Source of the DNA: DYQY01 sp964643725
GTDB taxonomy: Bacteria > Margulisbacteria > Riflemargulisbacteria > GWF2-35-9 > DYQY01
Reading direction: 5' to 3'
DNA: 41,380 nucleotides
Assembly (NCBI GenBank): GCA_964643725.1
Contig: CAZXTL010000017.1
Span: 1 to 41,380 of the forward strand
Program-made: the position numbers and the translations under genes
In this document: in pieces, positions 17,580 to 26,575 of the stretch
Numbering within the stretch: the stretch's first letter is position 1
Layout: each line of letters opens with the position of its first letter
Notes under the pieces: generated by a model
Told to the model about the DNA's origin: nothing
Databases searched by the model: none
What the model saw: only the letters and a program-made list of their open reading frames with translations

Positions 17580-19259
17580 CTAATACTCAAATTTCAAAGA
17601 TGAATAAGATCTATTAAGTGCAACAGTCATTGGCATTTGTTTTGAGGAAGGACCCCATAATTGCCTTGGTCCAGGGGAATTAAAAAGATCTTTAGCTGCC
17701 CAAGCATCCCTTCTAGACTCAAAAAACTTAAATGCAGGAGAATCTATTTGTACAAGAGCCTTTTCAATAACCATCTCATCATGACCATGTCTTCTTTCAA
17801 CATTAAGTAAACCAGTCAAAGGAATTCCTAAAACTTTGATTTCTTTATCAAAGGAAGCAATAGAAGCTATATAGCCAGTTTTGCCTGATAAAATCAAAGA
17901 ACCTGCAGTAAGCCCTAAATTATAAGTATATGCAGCATCAAAAAGAGTTGGAGCACCGCATCTTCCCTCATACCCAAAAAAATGCTCATGATGTTTAAAA
18001 GGCACATTTTTATCAACCTCTTTAATCCTACGATGCAACATCTCAATAATAAGTCTCTCTGTTGGAATAAGAGATACTTGCAAGTTGCCGTGAGAATCTC
18101 TTTCGGCGAGCAACATATCCTCAATATAATCTGGCAATGAAGCCATAAATTTTGCATTTGCAGCCGTAAGTTTGTTATAAATAAAATCTCTTTTCTCAGA
18201 TTTATTTTTCTTATCCAAAACATCAGCAAACTCAGAAACTTTCTCATTAAGCTCTAAAAATAATACTTTCATTTCTGGAATAAACTCTATGATACCTTCA
18301 GGAATCAGCACAACACCATAATTAATACCTTTATGAGATCTATCTATAACTACATTTGCAATACTATTAATAATATCACTTAGTGACATATTCCTAGACT
18401 CAACCTCTTCCGAAATAAGACAAATGGCAGGCTTTGTTTGAAGTGCTACTTCTAAAGCAACATGAGAAGCACTTCTTCCCATTAACTTTATAAAATGCCA
18501 ATATTTCCGAGAGGAAGGGGTGTCTTGCAGTATATTTCCAACCAATTCAGAATAAATCTTAGTAGCTGTATCGAAACCAAATGATATAGGAAGAAGATCC
18601 CCTACTTGTAAGTCACCATCAATAGTTTTTGGACAACCAATAACCTGAACATGACTATCATATAGATATTCGGCTAAAACAGCTGCATTAGTATTAGAAT
18701 CATCACCACCAATAACAACTATTGCGTTTAAATTAAACTTTCTACAAGTATCTTTTACTTTTTCAAATTGTTCTTCAGTCTTTATCTTTGTTCTATCACT
18801 ACCTAAAAAATCAAATCCACCTGTATTAACTATAGTGTTAATGTCTTTATCAGTTATCTCAAAAAGATCTCCTTTAATTAGCCCTTTTGGTCCTGCTTTT
18901 ACTCCATATAACTTATTCTTATCACCTAGCACTCTTTTAAGACCAACAATAACATTATGACCTCCAGAAGCTGGACCTCCGGAAAATAATACCGCTACAT
19001 TGAGTCCCTGCTTTGGTGAAAGGTTCACCCCTTTTGCTTTGATAACTTTATTTGATGAATCTGCTACAGACTTCTTAAACACTTCCGTTACTTTAACAGT
19101 GTCGTCGTTAGAAAGGATTGTCCCTTCCTCTTCAAAATCCACTGGAGACAAAACACCAGACTGCAAGAAAGCCTTACATGTTGGAATTTCCATCTTCCTT
19201 ATTTCTTGTTCAAATAACGAATTATGCAATTCTTCTTCTAATAGCAAATCATTAATCAC
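17580..19259 (-). CDS. pfp: Pyrophosphate-dependent phosphofructokinase (long PFP type)
   Basis: This enzyme phosphorylates fructose 6-phosphate to fructose 1,6-bisphosphate using PPi instead of ATP, reversibly, in the cytoplasm. It has 559 residues, the size of the long (plant beta/spirochaete-like) PFP class rather than the ~320-residue ATP enzymes. The phosphoryl-donor signature is GGDDSN at 184-189, where ATP enzymes have GGDGS. The second signature is PKTIDGD at 210-216, where ATP enzymes usually have PGTIDND. Both changes mark PPi use. It is followed by FGFDTATKIYSE and MGRSASHVALE. It lies 22 bases after fba and forms a glycolytic operon with fba and tpiA. The gene start gives a ~80-residue N-terminal extension typical of the long class. 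Confidence 0.95.
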   Translation of the reverse strand: MINDLLLEEELHNSLFEQEIRKMEIPTCKAFLQSGVLSPVDFEEEGTILSNDDTVKVTEVFKKSVADSSNKVIKAKGVNLSPKQGLNVAVLFSGGPASGGHNVIVGLKRVLGDKNKLYGVKAGPKGLIKGDLFEITDKDINTIVNTGGFDFLGSDRTKIKTEEQFEKVKDTCRKFNLNAIVVIGGDDSNTNAAVLAEYLYDSHVQVIGCPKTIDGDLQVGDLLPISFGFDTATKIYSELVGNILQDTPSSRKYWHFIKLMGRSASHVALEVALQTKPAICLISEEVESRNMSLSDIINSIANVVIDRSHKGINYGVVLIPEGIIEFIPEMKVLFLELNEKVSEFADVLDKKNKSEKRDFIYNKLTAANAKFMASLPDYIEDMLLAERDSHGNLQVSLIPTERLIIEMLHRRIKEVDKNVPFKHHEHFFGYEGRCGAPTLFDAAYTYNLGLTAGSLILSGKTGYIASIASFDKEIKVLGIPLTGLLNVERRHGHDEMVIEKALVQIDSPAFKFFESRRDAWAAKDLFNSPGPRQLWGPSSKQMPMTVALNRSYSSLKFEY

Positions 19260-19281
19260 TATCTATTACCTCCTAAATTAA

Positions 19282-20253
19282 TTATGCTTTTCCAGCACTT
19301 CCAAGAACAGAAATATTCTTTTGTTTATATAATTCTTTCAATGCATCCCTTGCAGGTCCTAGATACTTTCTTGGGTCAAACTCACCAGGACTATCATGAA
19401 ATACTTTTCTGATTGCAGCTGTCATTGCAAGTCTACCATCAGAATCAATATTAATCTTACATACAGCTGATTTAGCAGCAAGTCTTAGTTGTTCTTCTGG
19501 GATACCAATAGCATCAGCCATTTTCCCACCATTTGCATTAATTATTGCTACTAACTCTGGAGGCACAGAAGAAGAACCATGCAGCACTATTGGAAAGCCT
19601 GGAATCTTAATTTCTATTGCTTCTAGTATATCAAGTCTTATCTTTGGATCCTGTCCAGGCTTAAATTTAAAAGCACCATGAGATGTTCCAACTGCAATAG
19701 CTAAACTATCTACTCCAGTTTTGGAAACAAATTCTTCTACTTCCTCTGGCTGAGTATATACGTGTTCAGCAGCATGGACATCATCTTCTACTCCAGCTAA
19801 AACGCCTAATTCACCTTCGACAGTAACATAATCATTCCTGGAATGTGCATATTCAACTACTTGTTTTGTTAATTTAATGTTTTCTTCAAAAGAATGATGT
19901 GAACCATCAATCATTACAGAAGAAAATCCGGTATCAATACAATCCTTACATATTTGAAAATCTGCACCATGGTCTAAATGAAGTACTATTGGAATATTAA
20001 AACCTAACTCTTTAGCATATTCAACTGCACCTTGTGCCATATATCGAAGCAATGTCTGGTTAGCATACTTTCTTGCACCAGAAGAAACTTGTAAAATTAC
20101 AGGTGACTTTGTCTCAACACAAGCCTGAACAATAGCTTGCATTTGCTCCATATTATTAAAATTATAAGCAGGAATGGCATATCCACCGGTAACTGCCTTC
20201 GCAAACATTTCTTTACTATTAACTAAACCTAATTCTTTGTAACTTACTGTCAT
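19282..20253 (-). CDS. fba: Fructose-bisphosphate aldolase, class II
   Basis: This zinc-dependent aldolase cleaves fructose 1,6-bisphosphate to the two triose phosphates. It has 323 residues. The catalytic Asp94 and zinc ligand His95 are in HLDHGADF. The conserved MIDGSHHSFEENI, EGELG and GTSHGAFK segments follow, and NIDSDGRLAMTAAIR binds the C6 phosphate. The order and spacing fit the class II aldolases of many anaerobes. It is 12 bases downstream of tpiA and 22 bases upstream of pfp, so substrate and product enzymes are made from one mRNA. Confidence 0.96.
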   Translation of the reverse strand: MTVSYKELGLVNSKEMFAKAVTGGYAIPAYNFNNMEQMQAIVQACVETKSPVILQVSSGARKYANQTLLRYMAQGAVEYAKELGFNIPIVLHLDHGADFQICKDCIDTGFSSVMIDGSHHSFEENIKLTKQVVEYAHSRNDYVTVEGELGVLAGVEDDVHAAEHVYTQPEEVEEFVSKTGVDSLAIAVGTSHGAFKFKPGQDPKIRLDILEAIEIKIPGFPIVLHGSSSVPPELVAIINANGGKMADAIGIPEEQLRLAAKSAVCKINIDSDGRLAMTAAIRKVFHDSPGEFDPRKYLGPARDALKELYKQKNISVLGSAGKA

Positions 20254-20265
20254 TTTAACCCTCCA

Positions 20266-21015
20266 TTAATAATTTATAATTTCCATAAAGCTATCAACTT
20301 TTAAACTTGCTCCACCAACCAAGGCACCATCTATATCTGATTTGCCCATTAACTCGCTACTACTTTCAGGAGTAACGCTTCCACCATACAGAATAGACAC
20401 TTGTTCCGCTACTGCCGTACTAGACATTGCAACTAATAGTTTACGAATGAATACATGTACATCATTTGCTTGCTGAGGAGTTGCTGTCTTACCTGTACCT
20501 ATCGCCCAAACAGGCTCATAAGCTAAAACTATCTTTCTTAAATCATCAGAAGAAATGTCTTTAAGACCTTCTTCTATTTGCTCTTTTATAACCTTTTCTA
20601 CTTTACCAGCTTCTCTTTGATCCAAAGTTTCACCAACACAATAAATAGGAAACAGATTATTTTCTAAGGCAACTTTAATCTTCTTATTAAGAAACTGATT
20701 TGTTTCATTAAAGTATTGTCTTCTTTCTGAGTGACCGATTATGACATACTTACAACCTACACTTCTTAACATTGAAGCATTGATTTCACCTGTAAATGCC
20801 CCCTTTTCCTCAGTGTACATATTCTGAGCTCCAAGCTTTATATCGGAATCTTTAACTATAGCATTTACAGCAGAAAGATTAGTAAAAGAAGGACAAATAA
20901 CAACTTCTACTTTATTTTTATTTTTAAACCCCTTCTTTAGTTTTTCTACTAGCTGAACTGCTTCATCAAGATCTTTATTCATTTTCCAATTACCTGCTAT
21001 TATCATTTTTCCCAT
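20266..21015 (-). CDS. tpiA: Triose-phosphate isomerase
   Basis: This enzyme interconverts dihydroxyacetone phosphate and glyceraldehyde 3-phosphate. It has 249 residues, the normal length. The substrate-binding GNWKMNK has Asn9 and Lys11, the catalytic His95 is in IIGHSERR, and the catalytic Glu167 is in AYEPVWAIGTG. The phosphate-gripping YGGSV and DGALVGGASL segments are intact. The gene is 25 bases after the hppA-like gene and 12 bases before fba. Confidence 0.97.
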   Translation of the reverse strand: MGKMIIAGNWKMNKDLDEAVQLVEKLKKGFKNKNKVEVVICPSFTNLSAVNAIVKDSDIKLGAQNMYTEEKGAFTGEINASMLRSVGCKYVIIGHSERRQYFNETNQFLNKKIKVALENNLFPIYCVGETLDQREAGKVEKVIKEQIEEGLKDISSDDLRKIVLAYEPVWAIGTGKTATPQQANDVHVFIRKLLVAMSSTAVAEQVSILYGGSVTPESSSELMGKSDIDGALVGGASLKVDSFMEIINY

Positions 21016-21040
21016 TTCAAAAACTCCCTTCTTAAACTTA

Positions 21041-23011
21041 TTAAATTATTATTGGCACAAAAATTATAGTTATCAATATAACTACTTTTAAAAAAGCATT
21101 TATAGAAGGTCCGAGAACATCCTTTACGCAATCTCCATAAAGGTCTGCTTCTATAGCATTTGCATATCTGATGGTATTTTTCCCGCCCAAAAACCCTTTT
21201 TCAATATAATTCTTAGCATTACCTAACAATATCCCTGAGTTAGTATAACTTATAGATAAAAATGTGGAAACCATAATGCATCCAACAAAAAAAGCAGCCA
21301 GAACCTCTACACTTAAAAACCTGCCAATAAGGAAAGGTAAAAAGAAAATAAACAATGAAGGCATGAGTAAATCTTTAAGAATATGCATTCCATGTATTCG
21401 AATAAACCTTCGTAAATCTGGATTAGTTTTTCCTTCTTTCAAATAAGGAATTTCTTGAAGCTGAAGATTAGACTCATCATACATAGCAGTCACAGTATAA
21501 GATAGACCTCTAATAAGTGCTGAAACAAAAATATAAGGAAATACACCACCAAGAAATAATGAAAGCATTATCACCGGATGAAATAATGGAATACTGTTAT
21601 AGTTTATTCCAGAAATCTGAACAAATGATAAAAAAAATGAAAAGGCCATAAATAAAACAGCATAAGAGGAAGCGTGCTTCCCTACTGCTGATAATGCATT
21701 GCCTACAGAGTTCATTTGTTGAATATCTCTTAAATATATATTTTCATTTTTATCCATATTTGCTACACCATTTAATGTATCCAGAAATGGTGCAGAAAAA
21801 GAAGAAGCAACCATTAACGGCAACATAGAAGAAAAACCAATTCCTACTAAAATTATTCCGTAATAATCAGAAATCCTGTAAGCAATAAAAACAAAAACAG
21901 AAGCAATAATTATTGGGATATAAGTAGTTCTCATTCCAACAGACATAGCATTAAAAATTGAAAGAACTGAACTATATTGAGATAAAAAAGCATTATCTTT
22001 AACTTGTTTATGTGAATCAGAGGTATAGATGTCTGTTAAGGCTCCTATTATTAAAGAGAAAATTACCCCCATTAAAACACAAACAAAAGGACTCATTTGA
22101 GGAGATAGCCACAAAAACTTATTTGTAGTTATTAATGGCAAAACCTGTCCTTTGGTCACGTAATAAACAAAAACACCAATAAGAATCATAGAAAAATAAG
22201 TAGCATGTAAAGGTTTTAAGCTAGTAGCAATAAGTTGCTTACGTTTAAAAAGTAAAAACAAAAAGCTGAAAAGAAAACCTATAATCAAGCTACCTATTCC
22301 AATAATAATCGGATAATAAACGAGTACCAATGCATCTTTAATCGGTATCACATCTGATACAAAGTAAGCACCAACATACAGAGTTACAGCCACAAACATT
22401 CCAATAAACACTTCAATTAAATTTAAATTAATAGCTAATCCGCTATTCAAAAAATCGCCAACTTTATCTGCCAAAGCAGAAACATTTCTAGCATCATCAA
22501 TCCCAATATCCTTATGCTCTTTAGCTATAAGCTCTGCAGAAATGTCGGCACCTTTGGCAAATAATCCACCTGCTACTTGAAGAAAAAAAGTAACAATAGC
22601 CATTCCCATCAAATAATACAAGGTTGGCATAGAACCAAACAAAAAGAAGACAAGAAAAAGACCAGTAAGTGGAATTACCGTTAAAAATATAGCAAAAATA
22701 ATTCCTACCGCATAATAAAGGTCAAATAGATTAGATGGAGAAGTTAAAAGATCTAATTCTTTTTTAGCAACAAACCTAAAAGTAAAAGGAAAGGCAAAAT
22801 AAGCACAAAAAATAGTAAAAAACCCGCCAATAAAAAAAGAAATAATATTAGCAAATACAATAGTTGCGCCAAACAAAAAAGATAAAACGACAAAAAAGGA
22901 CATAAAGGCTATTAAAAGAAACACACTAAATAAAAAATATCTTCTTAACAAATATAAAAAATTTTCTCTTATAAGGTCTATTATATTCTGAAAAAGTGCT
23001 TTACCTTCCAT
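21041..23011 (-). CDS. Divergent membrane pyrophosphatase homologue with lost ligands
   Basis: This 656-residue protein has about sixteen hydrophobic segments and aligns by eye to H+/Na+-pumping membrane pyrophosphatases. The first motif survives in part: AKGADISAE (Lys153, Asp156, but Glu160 where Asp is usual) and ADKVGD (Asp182, Asp186). The third Asp of the usual D-x3-D-x3-D is Ser190, and the next conserved Asp is Asn197. The WDNAKK Asp is Gly597, and the DAYGP Asp is Ser near residue 400. The final D-x3-D-x3-D (623, 627, 631) in ADLYGDCVKD and VGNALSAVGK are kept. It may therefore bind PPi weakly, act as a channel, or do something new. It heads the PPi glycolysis operon; ACGAGG precedes its ATG. 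Confidence 0.8.
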   Translation of the reverse strand: MEGKALFQNIIDLIRENFLYLLRRYFLFSVFLLIAFMSFFVVLSFLFGATIVFANIISFFIGGFFTIFCAYFAFPFTFRFVAKKELDLLTSPSNLFDLYYAVGIIFAIFLTVIPLTGLFLVFFLFGSMPTLYYLMGMAIVTFFLQVAGGLFAKGADISAELIAKEHKDIGIDDARNVSALADKVGDFLNSGLAINLNLIEVFIGMFVAVTLYVGAYFVSDVIPIKDALVLVYYPIIIGIGSLIIGFLFSFLFLLFKRKQLIATSLKPLHATYFSMILIGVFVYYVTKGQVLPLITTNKFLWLSPQMSPFVCVLMGVIFSLIIGALTDIYTSDSHKQVKDNAFLSQYSSVLSIFNAMSVGMRTTYIPIIIASVFVFIAYRISDYYGIILVGIGFSSMLPLMVASSFSAPFLDTLNGVANMDKNENIYLRDIQQMNSVGNALSAVGKHASSYAVLFMAFSFFLSFVQISGINYNSIPLFHPVIMLSLFLGGVFPYIFVSALIRGLSYTVTAMYDESNLQLQEIPYLKEGKTNPDLRRFIRIHGMHILKDLLMPSLFIFFLPFLIGRFLSVEVLAAFFVGCIMVSTFLSISYTNSGILLGNAKNYIEKGFLGGKNTIRYANAIEADLYGDCVKDVLGPSINAFLKVVILITIIFVPIII

Positions 23012-23032
23012 AAAAACCTCGTGTAATAAATT

Positions 23033-23108
23033 TGGTGCACCGTGAAGGATTTGAACCTTCGGCCCTCTGATTAAGAGTCAGATGCTCTACCAACTGAGCT
23101 AACGGTGC
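23033..23108 (-). tRNA. tRNA-Lys(CUU)
   Basis: The cloverleaf starts GCACCGT and ends ACGGTGC-A-CCA, with the CCA encoded. The anticodon loop is CTCTTAA within a TCTGA/TCAGA stem, giving anticodon CUU (Lys, codon AAG). It lies 21 bases upstream of the hppA-like gene on the same strand. Confidence 0.95.
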
Positions 23109-23207
23109 GGACCTATTTTTTGCATTCACAGTATACCAGAAACGTTACCCTTGAACAATGAATAAGTATGAAGAGGCTAATAGACTCTTGCAGCTTTTAC
23201 TGGCTTA

Positions 23208-23248
23208 CCACTCGAAGCTCTTTTGCGTGAGCAAAAGGTGCAGAGTGG
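23208..23248. repeat. ~42-bp hairpin repeat, copy 1, touching the tRNA-Arg 3' end
   Basis: On the plus strand it starts CCACTCGAAGCTCTTTTGC and ends GCAAAAGGTGCAGAGTGG. The outer arms CCACTC/GAGTGG and the inner arms CTTTTGC/GCAAAAG pair around a 4-base loop. Its outermost bases coincide with the encoded CCA of tRNA-Arg(UCG). A close copy sits at 34331-34372. Confidence 0.75.
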
Positions 23249-23322
23249 CGCGCTCGAAGAGACTTGAACTCCCGACACACGGATTCGAAGTCCGTTGCTC
23301 TATCCAACTGAGCTACGAGCGC
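23246..23322 (-). tRNA. tRNA-Arg(UCG)
   Basis: The cloverleaf starts GCGCTCG and ends CGAGCGC-G-CCA, with the CCA encoded. The anticodon loop CTTCGAA in an ACGGA/TCCGT stem gives UCG (codon CGA). The T stem has two G-T pairs. A hairpin repeat follows directly at the CCA. Confidence 0.93.
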
Positions 23323-23355
23323 ACATCTTTAATGATTAAGTATATCTTTTAATAG

Positions 23356-24069
23356 TTATTTGAACAACTTGAACCAAGCAAACTTAAATGTTTCAACAAC
23401 AGTCAGAAGTCCGTAACTGCAACTACGTAAAAAATTTATAGAGGAAGCTTCTGGAAAATATCTTACGGGAACATGAATCTCACCAATCTTAAAGTCTGCC
23501 CTTAAGGAATTAAAAAGCATCTGCGTATCAAAAACAAAATCGTCTGAGTGATTAGAATAATCAACTGTTTTTAAAACTTCTACTTTAAAAGCCCTCATAC
23601 CAGTATGCCATTCTGATAAGTTCTGCCCACTTAAAAAGTTTTGCAAAAAGGTAAGAAACCTATTTGAAATATATTTATACATTGGCATCCCACCTTCTAA
23701 CGCTTCCTCCCTACTTCTAATCCTCGAGCCTAAAACAATATCGCATAGGCCTATTTCTAACATTTCTATCATTAAAGGAATTAATTTAGGATCATATTGA
23801 TAGTCAGGATGAAGCATAACTACATATTCAGGATTAAATTCAAGTGCCTTATCATAACAAGTCTTTTGATTCGCACCATAGCCTCTGTTTTGTTCATGCA
23901 CAAATACCTTAAGACCCAACTTCTTTGCTAATTTTACTGTGCCATCACTACTTGCATCATCAACTAATAAAATCTGAATATTCGCATCCTTAGGTATCTC
24001 ACTCACGACTTGATTTAAAGTTCTCTCAGCATTATAAGCAGGAAGTACAACCACTGTCTTGACCATCAT
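23356..24069 (-). CDS. Family 2 glycosyltransferase (dolichol-phosphate-sugar synthase-like)
   Basis: This 237-residue GT-A fold enzyme probably transfers a sugar from a nucleotide donor to a lipid phosphate at the inner face of the membrane. It has VVLPAYNAERTL at the start, LLVDDASSDGT at about 34-44, NRGYGANQKT, and MLHPDYQYDP at about 90 in place of a strict DxD. A late WHTGMRAF segment is also present. The C-terminus lacks clear membrane spans. Its ATG overlaps the stop of the TPR membrane protein by 4 bases (ATGA), which suggests that this enzyme supplies a lipid-linked sugar donor to that membrane transferase. That link is inference from context. Confidence 0.85.
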   Translation of the reverse strand: MMVKTVVVLPAYNAERTLNQVVSEIPKDANIQILLVDDASSDGTVKLAKKLGLKVFVHEQNRGYGANQKTCYDKALEFNPEYVVMLHPDYQYDPKLIPLMIEMLEIGLCDIVLGSRIRSREEALEGGMPMYKYISNRFLTFLQNFLSGQNLSEWHTGMRAFKVEVLKTVDYSNHSDDFVFDTQMLFNSLRADFKIGEIHVPVRYFPEASSINFLRSCSYGLLTVVETFKFAWFKLFK

Positions 24070-25880
24070 CTACCCTCTGCTTTATATTTCTTTGCTAAAC
24101 TAAGATTATTAACTGCAGTCCCGTTATTCGGATCTGCTTGTATGGCACGAGTAAAATATTCTATAGCTTTATCGACTTCGCCTTTTTTACCATAAGCTAA
24201 ACCAATATTATTATATAAACCTGAATGTCGAGGATTTATAATGAGTCCCTGTCTATAATAAAAAATTGCATCATCCAACCTGCCAAGATTTTCCATAGCA
24301 ACTCCCATATTATTATAGGTAGCATCATATCCAGGCTCTAATCTCATTGCTTTCTCGAAATAACCAACAGCATCATTTAACCTTTGCTGATAAATAGCAG
24401 CAATCCCTAAATTATTATATATTCTGTAAATTAATGGATTATTTGGTTCTGAATCAACAGCCTTTTGATAATACTTAATTGAACCTGGTATATCCCCTTT
24501 AGATGACAAAGCTGAACCTAAATTATTAAGCACACTAAAGTAAGTAGGATTGATTTCTAAAGCTTTATAATAAGAATCAATTGCCTTATCTGTTTGTCCC
24601 TTTTCACTGTATGATAACCCCAAGTTATTCATAATAAGAGGTGTTCCTATCTCATACTTTAGTTGATGCTCAAACAATATTATTGGTCCTTCCCAGTATG
24701 AGGCTTGAAGTCTAGTCAAAGGCACTTGAAGAAAAATCAAAAAAATAATAATAACTGCGTAAATACTCTCACGATTTTTAAAACGTTTAAGCATCTCATA
24801 TGCCCACCAAGCAATAATAATTGTTAATCCGATATGAGTTATGTAAGTATATCTGTCAGCCATTGCCTGAGTACCCACTTGCACAATACCAATAACTGGA
24901 ACCAACGTTCCTAAAAACCATAACCAACCAACTATCAGATACTTCCTTTTCTTATATTCTTTTAAAAAAAGAAAAGTAAAAAATAATATAACTAACAAAC
25001 ACAAAGTAAACGTGATTATGGAAATATACTGATTATAAGGATAAAAAACTACCAAGGGATGAGGCCAAAACAATTTACCAATATATTTAATTGTAGATAA
25101 TGCTGCGTTCTCAATCCTCAAAAAAATAGGAAATTGATTAACTGACTGCACCGCACCCATACTTTTCTGTGCCCAAAAAGTTAAAACAGCTGATATTATT
25201 GTCAAAGCAAAAAAAGGTATCTTTTCAAGCCATACCCAAACGTCTTTCTTCATACGTGATAATGGCCAAAAATCTAAAAGCAACAACACAAAAGGCAAAG
25301 TAACCAGCATTGGCTTAGACATTAACCCAAGAGCAAAAAGAATTAATGCTAAAACATAACTAATCCACTTCGTTGCTTTCTTATCCTTAACATACAAATA
25401 ATAGCTAATGATAGTCAAAAACATAAAAAATGCACTTAAAACATCTTTACGTTCAGCTATCCAAGCGACTGACTCTACATGTGCAGGGTGTAAGGCAAAT
25501 ACGGCTGATACCAGTAGCGAAGGCCATCGCAATCCTGTAATAAGATATAAAAGAATAAACAGTAAAAATACGTTAACTATATGTATAATTACGCTAACAA
25601 CATGATGACCAGCAGGATTGATGCCAAATAAACTGAAATCAACCATATGAGAAATCCAAGTAACTGGATGCCAGTTATTAGAATGAACGGCGGTAAAACA
25701 CCACTTCAAGCTTTCTGCATTTATACCTTTTTGAATATTATAATTCTCTGACACATATTCATTATCATCATAATTAACATAATTAAACTTATTCACATCA
25801 GAATAAACATAAATAGTTGCAACAAATAGTGCAATAAAACAATAAATAAAAAGAAGGTTTTTTTTGAGAAGTCTAAACAT
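24066..25880 (-). CDS. Membrane glycosyltransferase-like protein with C-terminal TPRs (TMTC-like)
   Basis: This 604-residue protein has about eleven membrane segments in residues 1-410, then tetratricopeptide repeats to the end. The first periplasmic loop has NYDDNEYV and NWHPVTWISHMVDF, followed by FALHPAHVESVAWIAERKD. These are hallmarks of the bacterial/TMTC-type GT-C proteins that may use lipid-linked sugars. At least five TPR units are visible, for example AIDSYYKALEINP, AVGYFEKAMRLEP, AIFYYRQGLIINP and AIEYFTRAIQADP. The sugar and target are unknown. A TATAAT hexamer lies 6 bases before the ATG with no Shine-Dalgarno sequence, so the message is probably leaderless. It is coupled to the downstream GT2 gene. 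Confidence 0.85.
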   Translation of the reverse strand: MFRLLKKNLLFIYCFIALFVATIYVYSDVNKFNYVNYDDNEYVSENYNIQKGINAESLKWCFTAVHSNNWHPVTWISHMVDFSLFGINPAGHHVVSVIIHIVNVFLLFILLYLITGLRWPSLLVSAVFALHPAHVESVAWIAERKDVLSAFFMFLTIISYYLYVKDKKATKWISYVLALILFALGLMSKPMLVTLPFVLLLLDFWPLSRMKKDVWVWLEKIPFFALTIISAVLTFWAQKSMGAVQSVNQFPIFLRIENAALSTIKYIGKLFWPHPLVVFYPYNQYISIITFTLCLLVILFFTFLFLKEYKKRKYLIVGWLWFLGTLVPVIGIVQVGTQAMADRYTYITHIGLTIIIAWWAYEMLKRFKNRESIYAVIIIFLIFLQVPLTRLQASYWEGPIILFEHQLKYEIGTPLIMNNLGLSYSEKGQTDKAIDSYYKALEINPTYFSVLNNLGSALSSKGDIPGSIKYYQKAVDSEPNNPLIYRIYNNLGIAAIYQQRLNDAVGYFEKAMRLEPGYDATYNNMGVAMENLGRLDDAIFYYRQGLIINPRHSGLYNNIGLAYGKKGEVDKAIEYFTRAIQADPNNGTAVNNLSLAKKYKAEGR

Positions 25881-25886
25881 TACTTC

Positions 25887-25892
25887 ATTATA
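25887..25892 (-). promoter_or_regulatory. -10 element (TATAAT) of the TMTC-like/GT2 operon
   Basis: Perfect TATAAT on the minus strand, 6 bases from the start codon at 25880, consistent with a leaderless mRNA. A second TATAAT on the plus strand at 25929-25934 probably serves the divergent unknown gene. Confidence 0.5.
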
Positions 25893-25948
25893 ATATAAAA
25901 TTTATTAAAATACTGAAACTTTCTTAAATATAATTCGTTATATTGAGT

Positions 25949-26575
25949 ATGAGTTACAAAATAATCTCGCTAAACTACACTTTGCTAACAAATTACTACT
26001 TAACTCAAGCTGAACTTATTACATTAGAATTACTCGAAAACAACTTTGGACATAAACTAGATACAATATCTAAAAACAATCTAAATATATATGTTTCTGA
26101 ATTGCGAAACATTGGCACCTATATTATTCCTGAAAGATATCAAAACATAAAAGAATCCTTTCCTCTCTCGCGACTCAAACATATCTTTATCAATCCAGAA
26201 AACACAGGGGTCTTCCTTTTAACAGAGCTACTTGAGCTAATCGACAATCCTACTATTTACGACTTATATTTCCCTAACAACGAAGAAAGAAGAAATTGGA
26301 TTATTATGTCTTTCAGAAAACATCCTGACTTCTTACATTTAATTCAAAACACAAAACTAGATGTAAATAGATTTATAGGTATAATAGTACCAATTTTAGG
26401 TTACCTAAAAGGACATTTGGTGAAACCACAATATCAAGAAAACATTAAACGCACTTATCAATACTTACAGCCTATAATGAAATCATTATCTTCAAATCCA
26501 GACTTGAATACTAAAATAGCACTATCCTTAGAAATAGAGGCCGCTTTAATAAAACTATTTGAAGAGTGGATTTAG
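25949..26575 (+). CDS. Unknown protein, 208 residues
   Basis: I do not recognise this protein. It is soluble, helical, and rich in Leu, Ile and Asn, with no signal peptide. Segments such as ELITLELLENNFG, LLTELLELIDNP and RRNWIIMSFRKHPDFLHLI suggest an all-alpha fold. Start at the ATG at 25949; a TTG two codons earlier is less likely. TATAAT at 25929-25934 is 14 bases upstream. The 3' end overlaps the convergent FAD-protein gene by 21 bases. It is one of the few plus-strand genes in this half of the window and lies between two minus-strand operons. Confidence 0.65.
   Translation: MSYKIISLNYTLLTNYYLTQAELITLELLENNFGHKLDTISKNNLNIYVSELRNIGTYIIPERYQNIKESFPLSRLKHIFINPENTGVFLLTELLELIDNPTIYDLYFPNNEERRNWIIMSFRKHPDFLHLIQNTKLDVNRFIGIIVPILGYLKGHLVKPQYQENIKRTYQYLQPIMKSLSSNPDLNTKIALSLEIEAALIKLFEEWI

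Noticed and set aside
17915..18247. 110-codon ORF inside pfp
   Set aside because: Out-of-frame shadow of the well-supported pfp frame.
23158..23352. ORF of 64 codons on the plus strand
   Set aside because: It is the antisense reading of tRNA-Arg(UCG) and the hairpin repeat.
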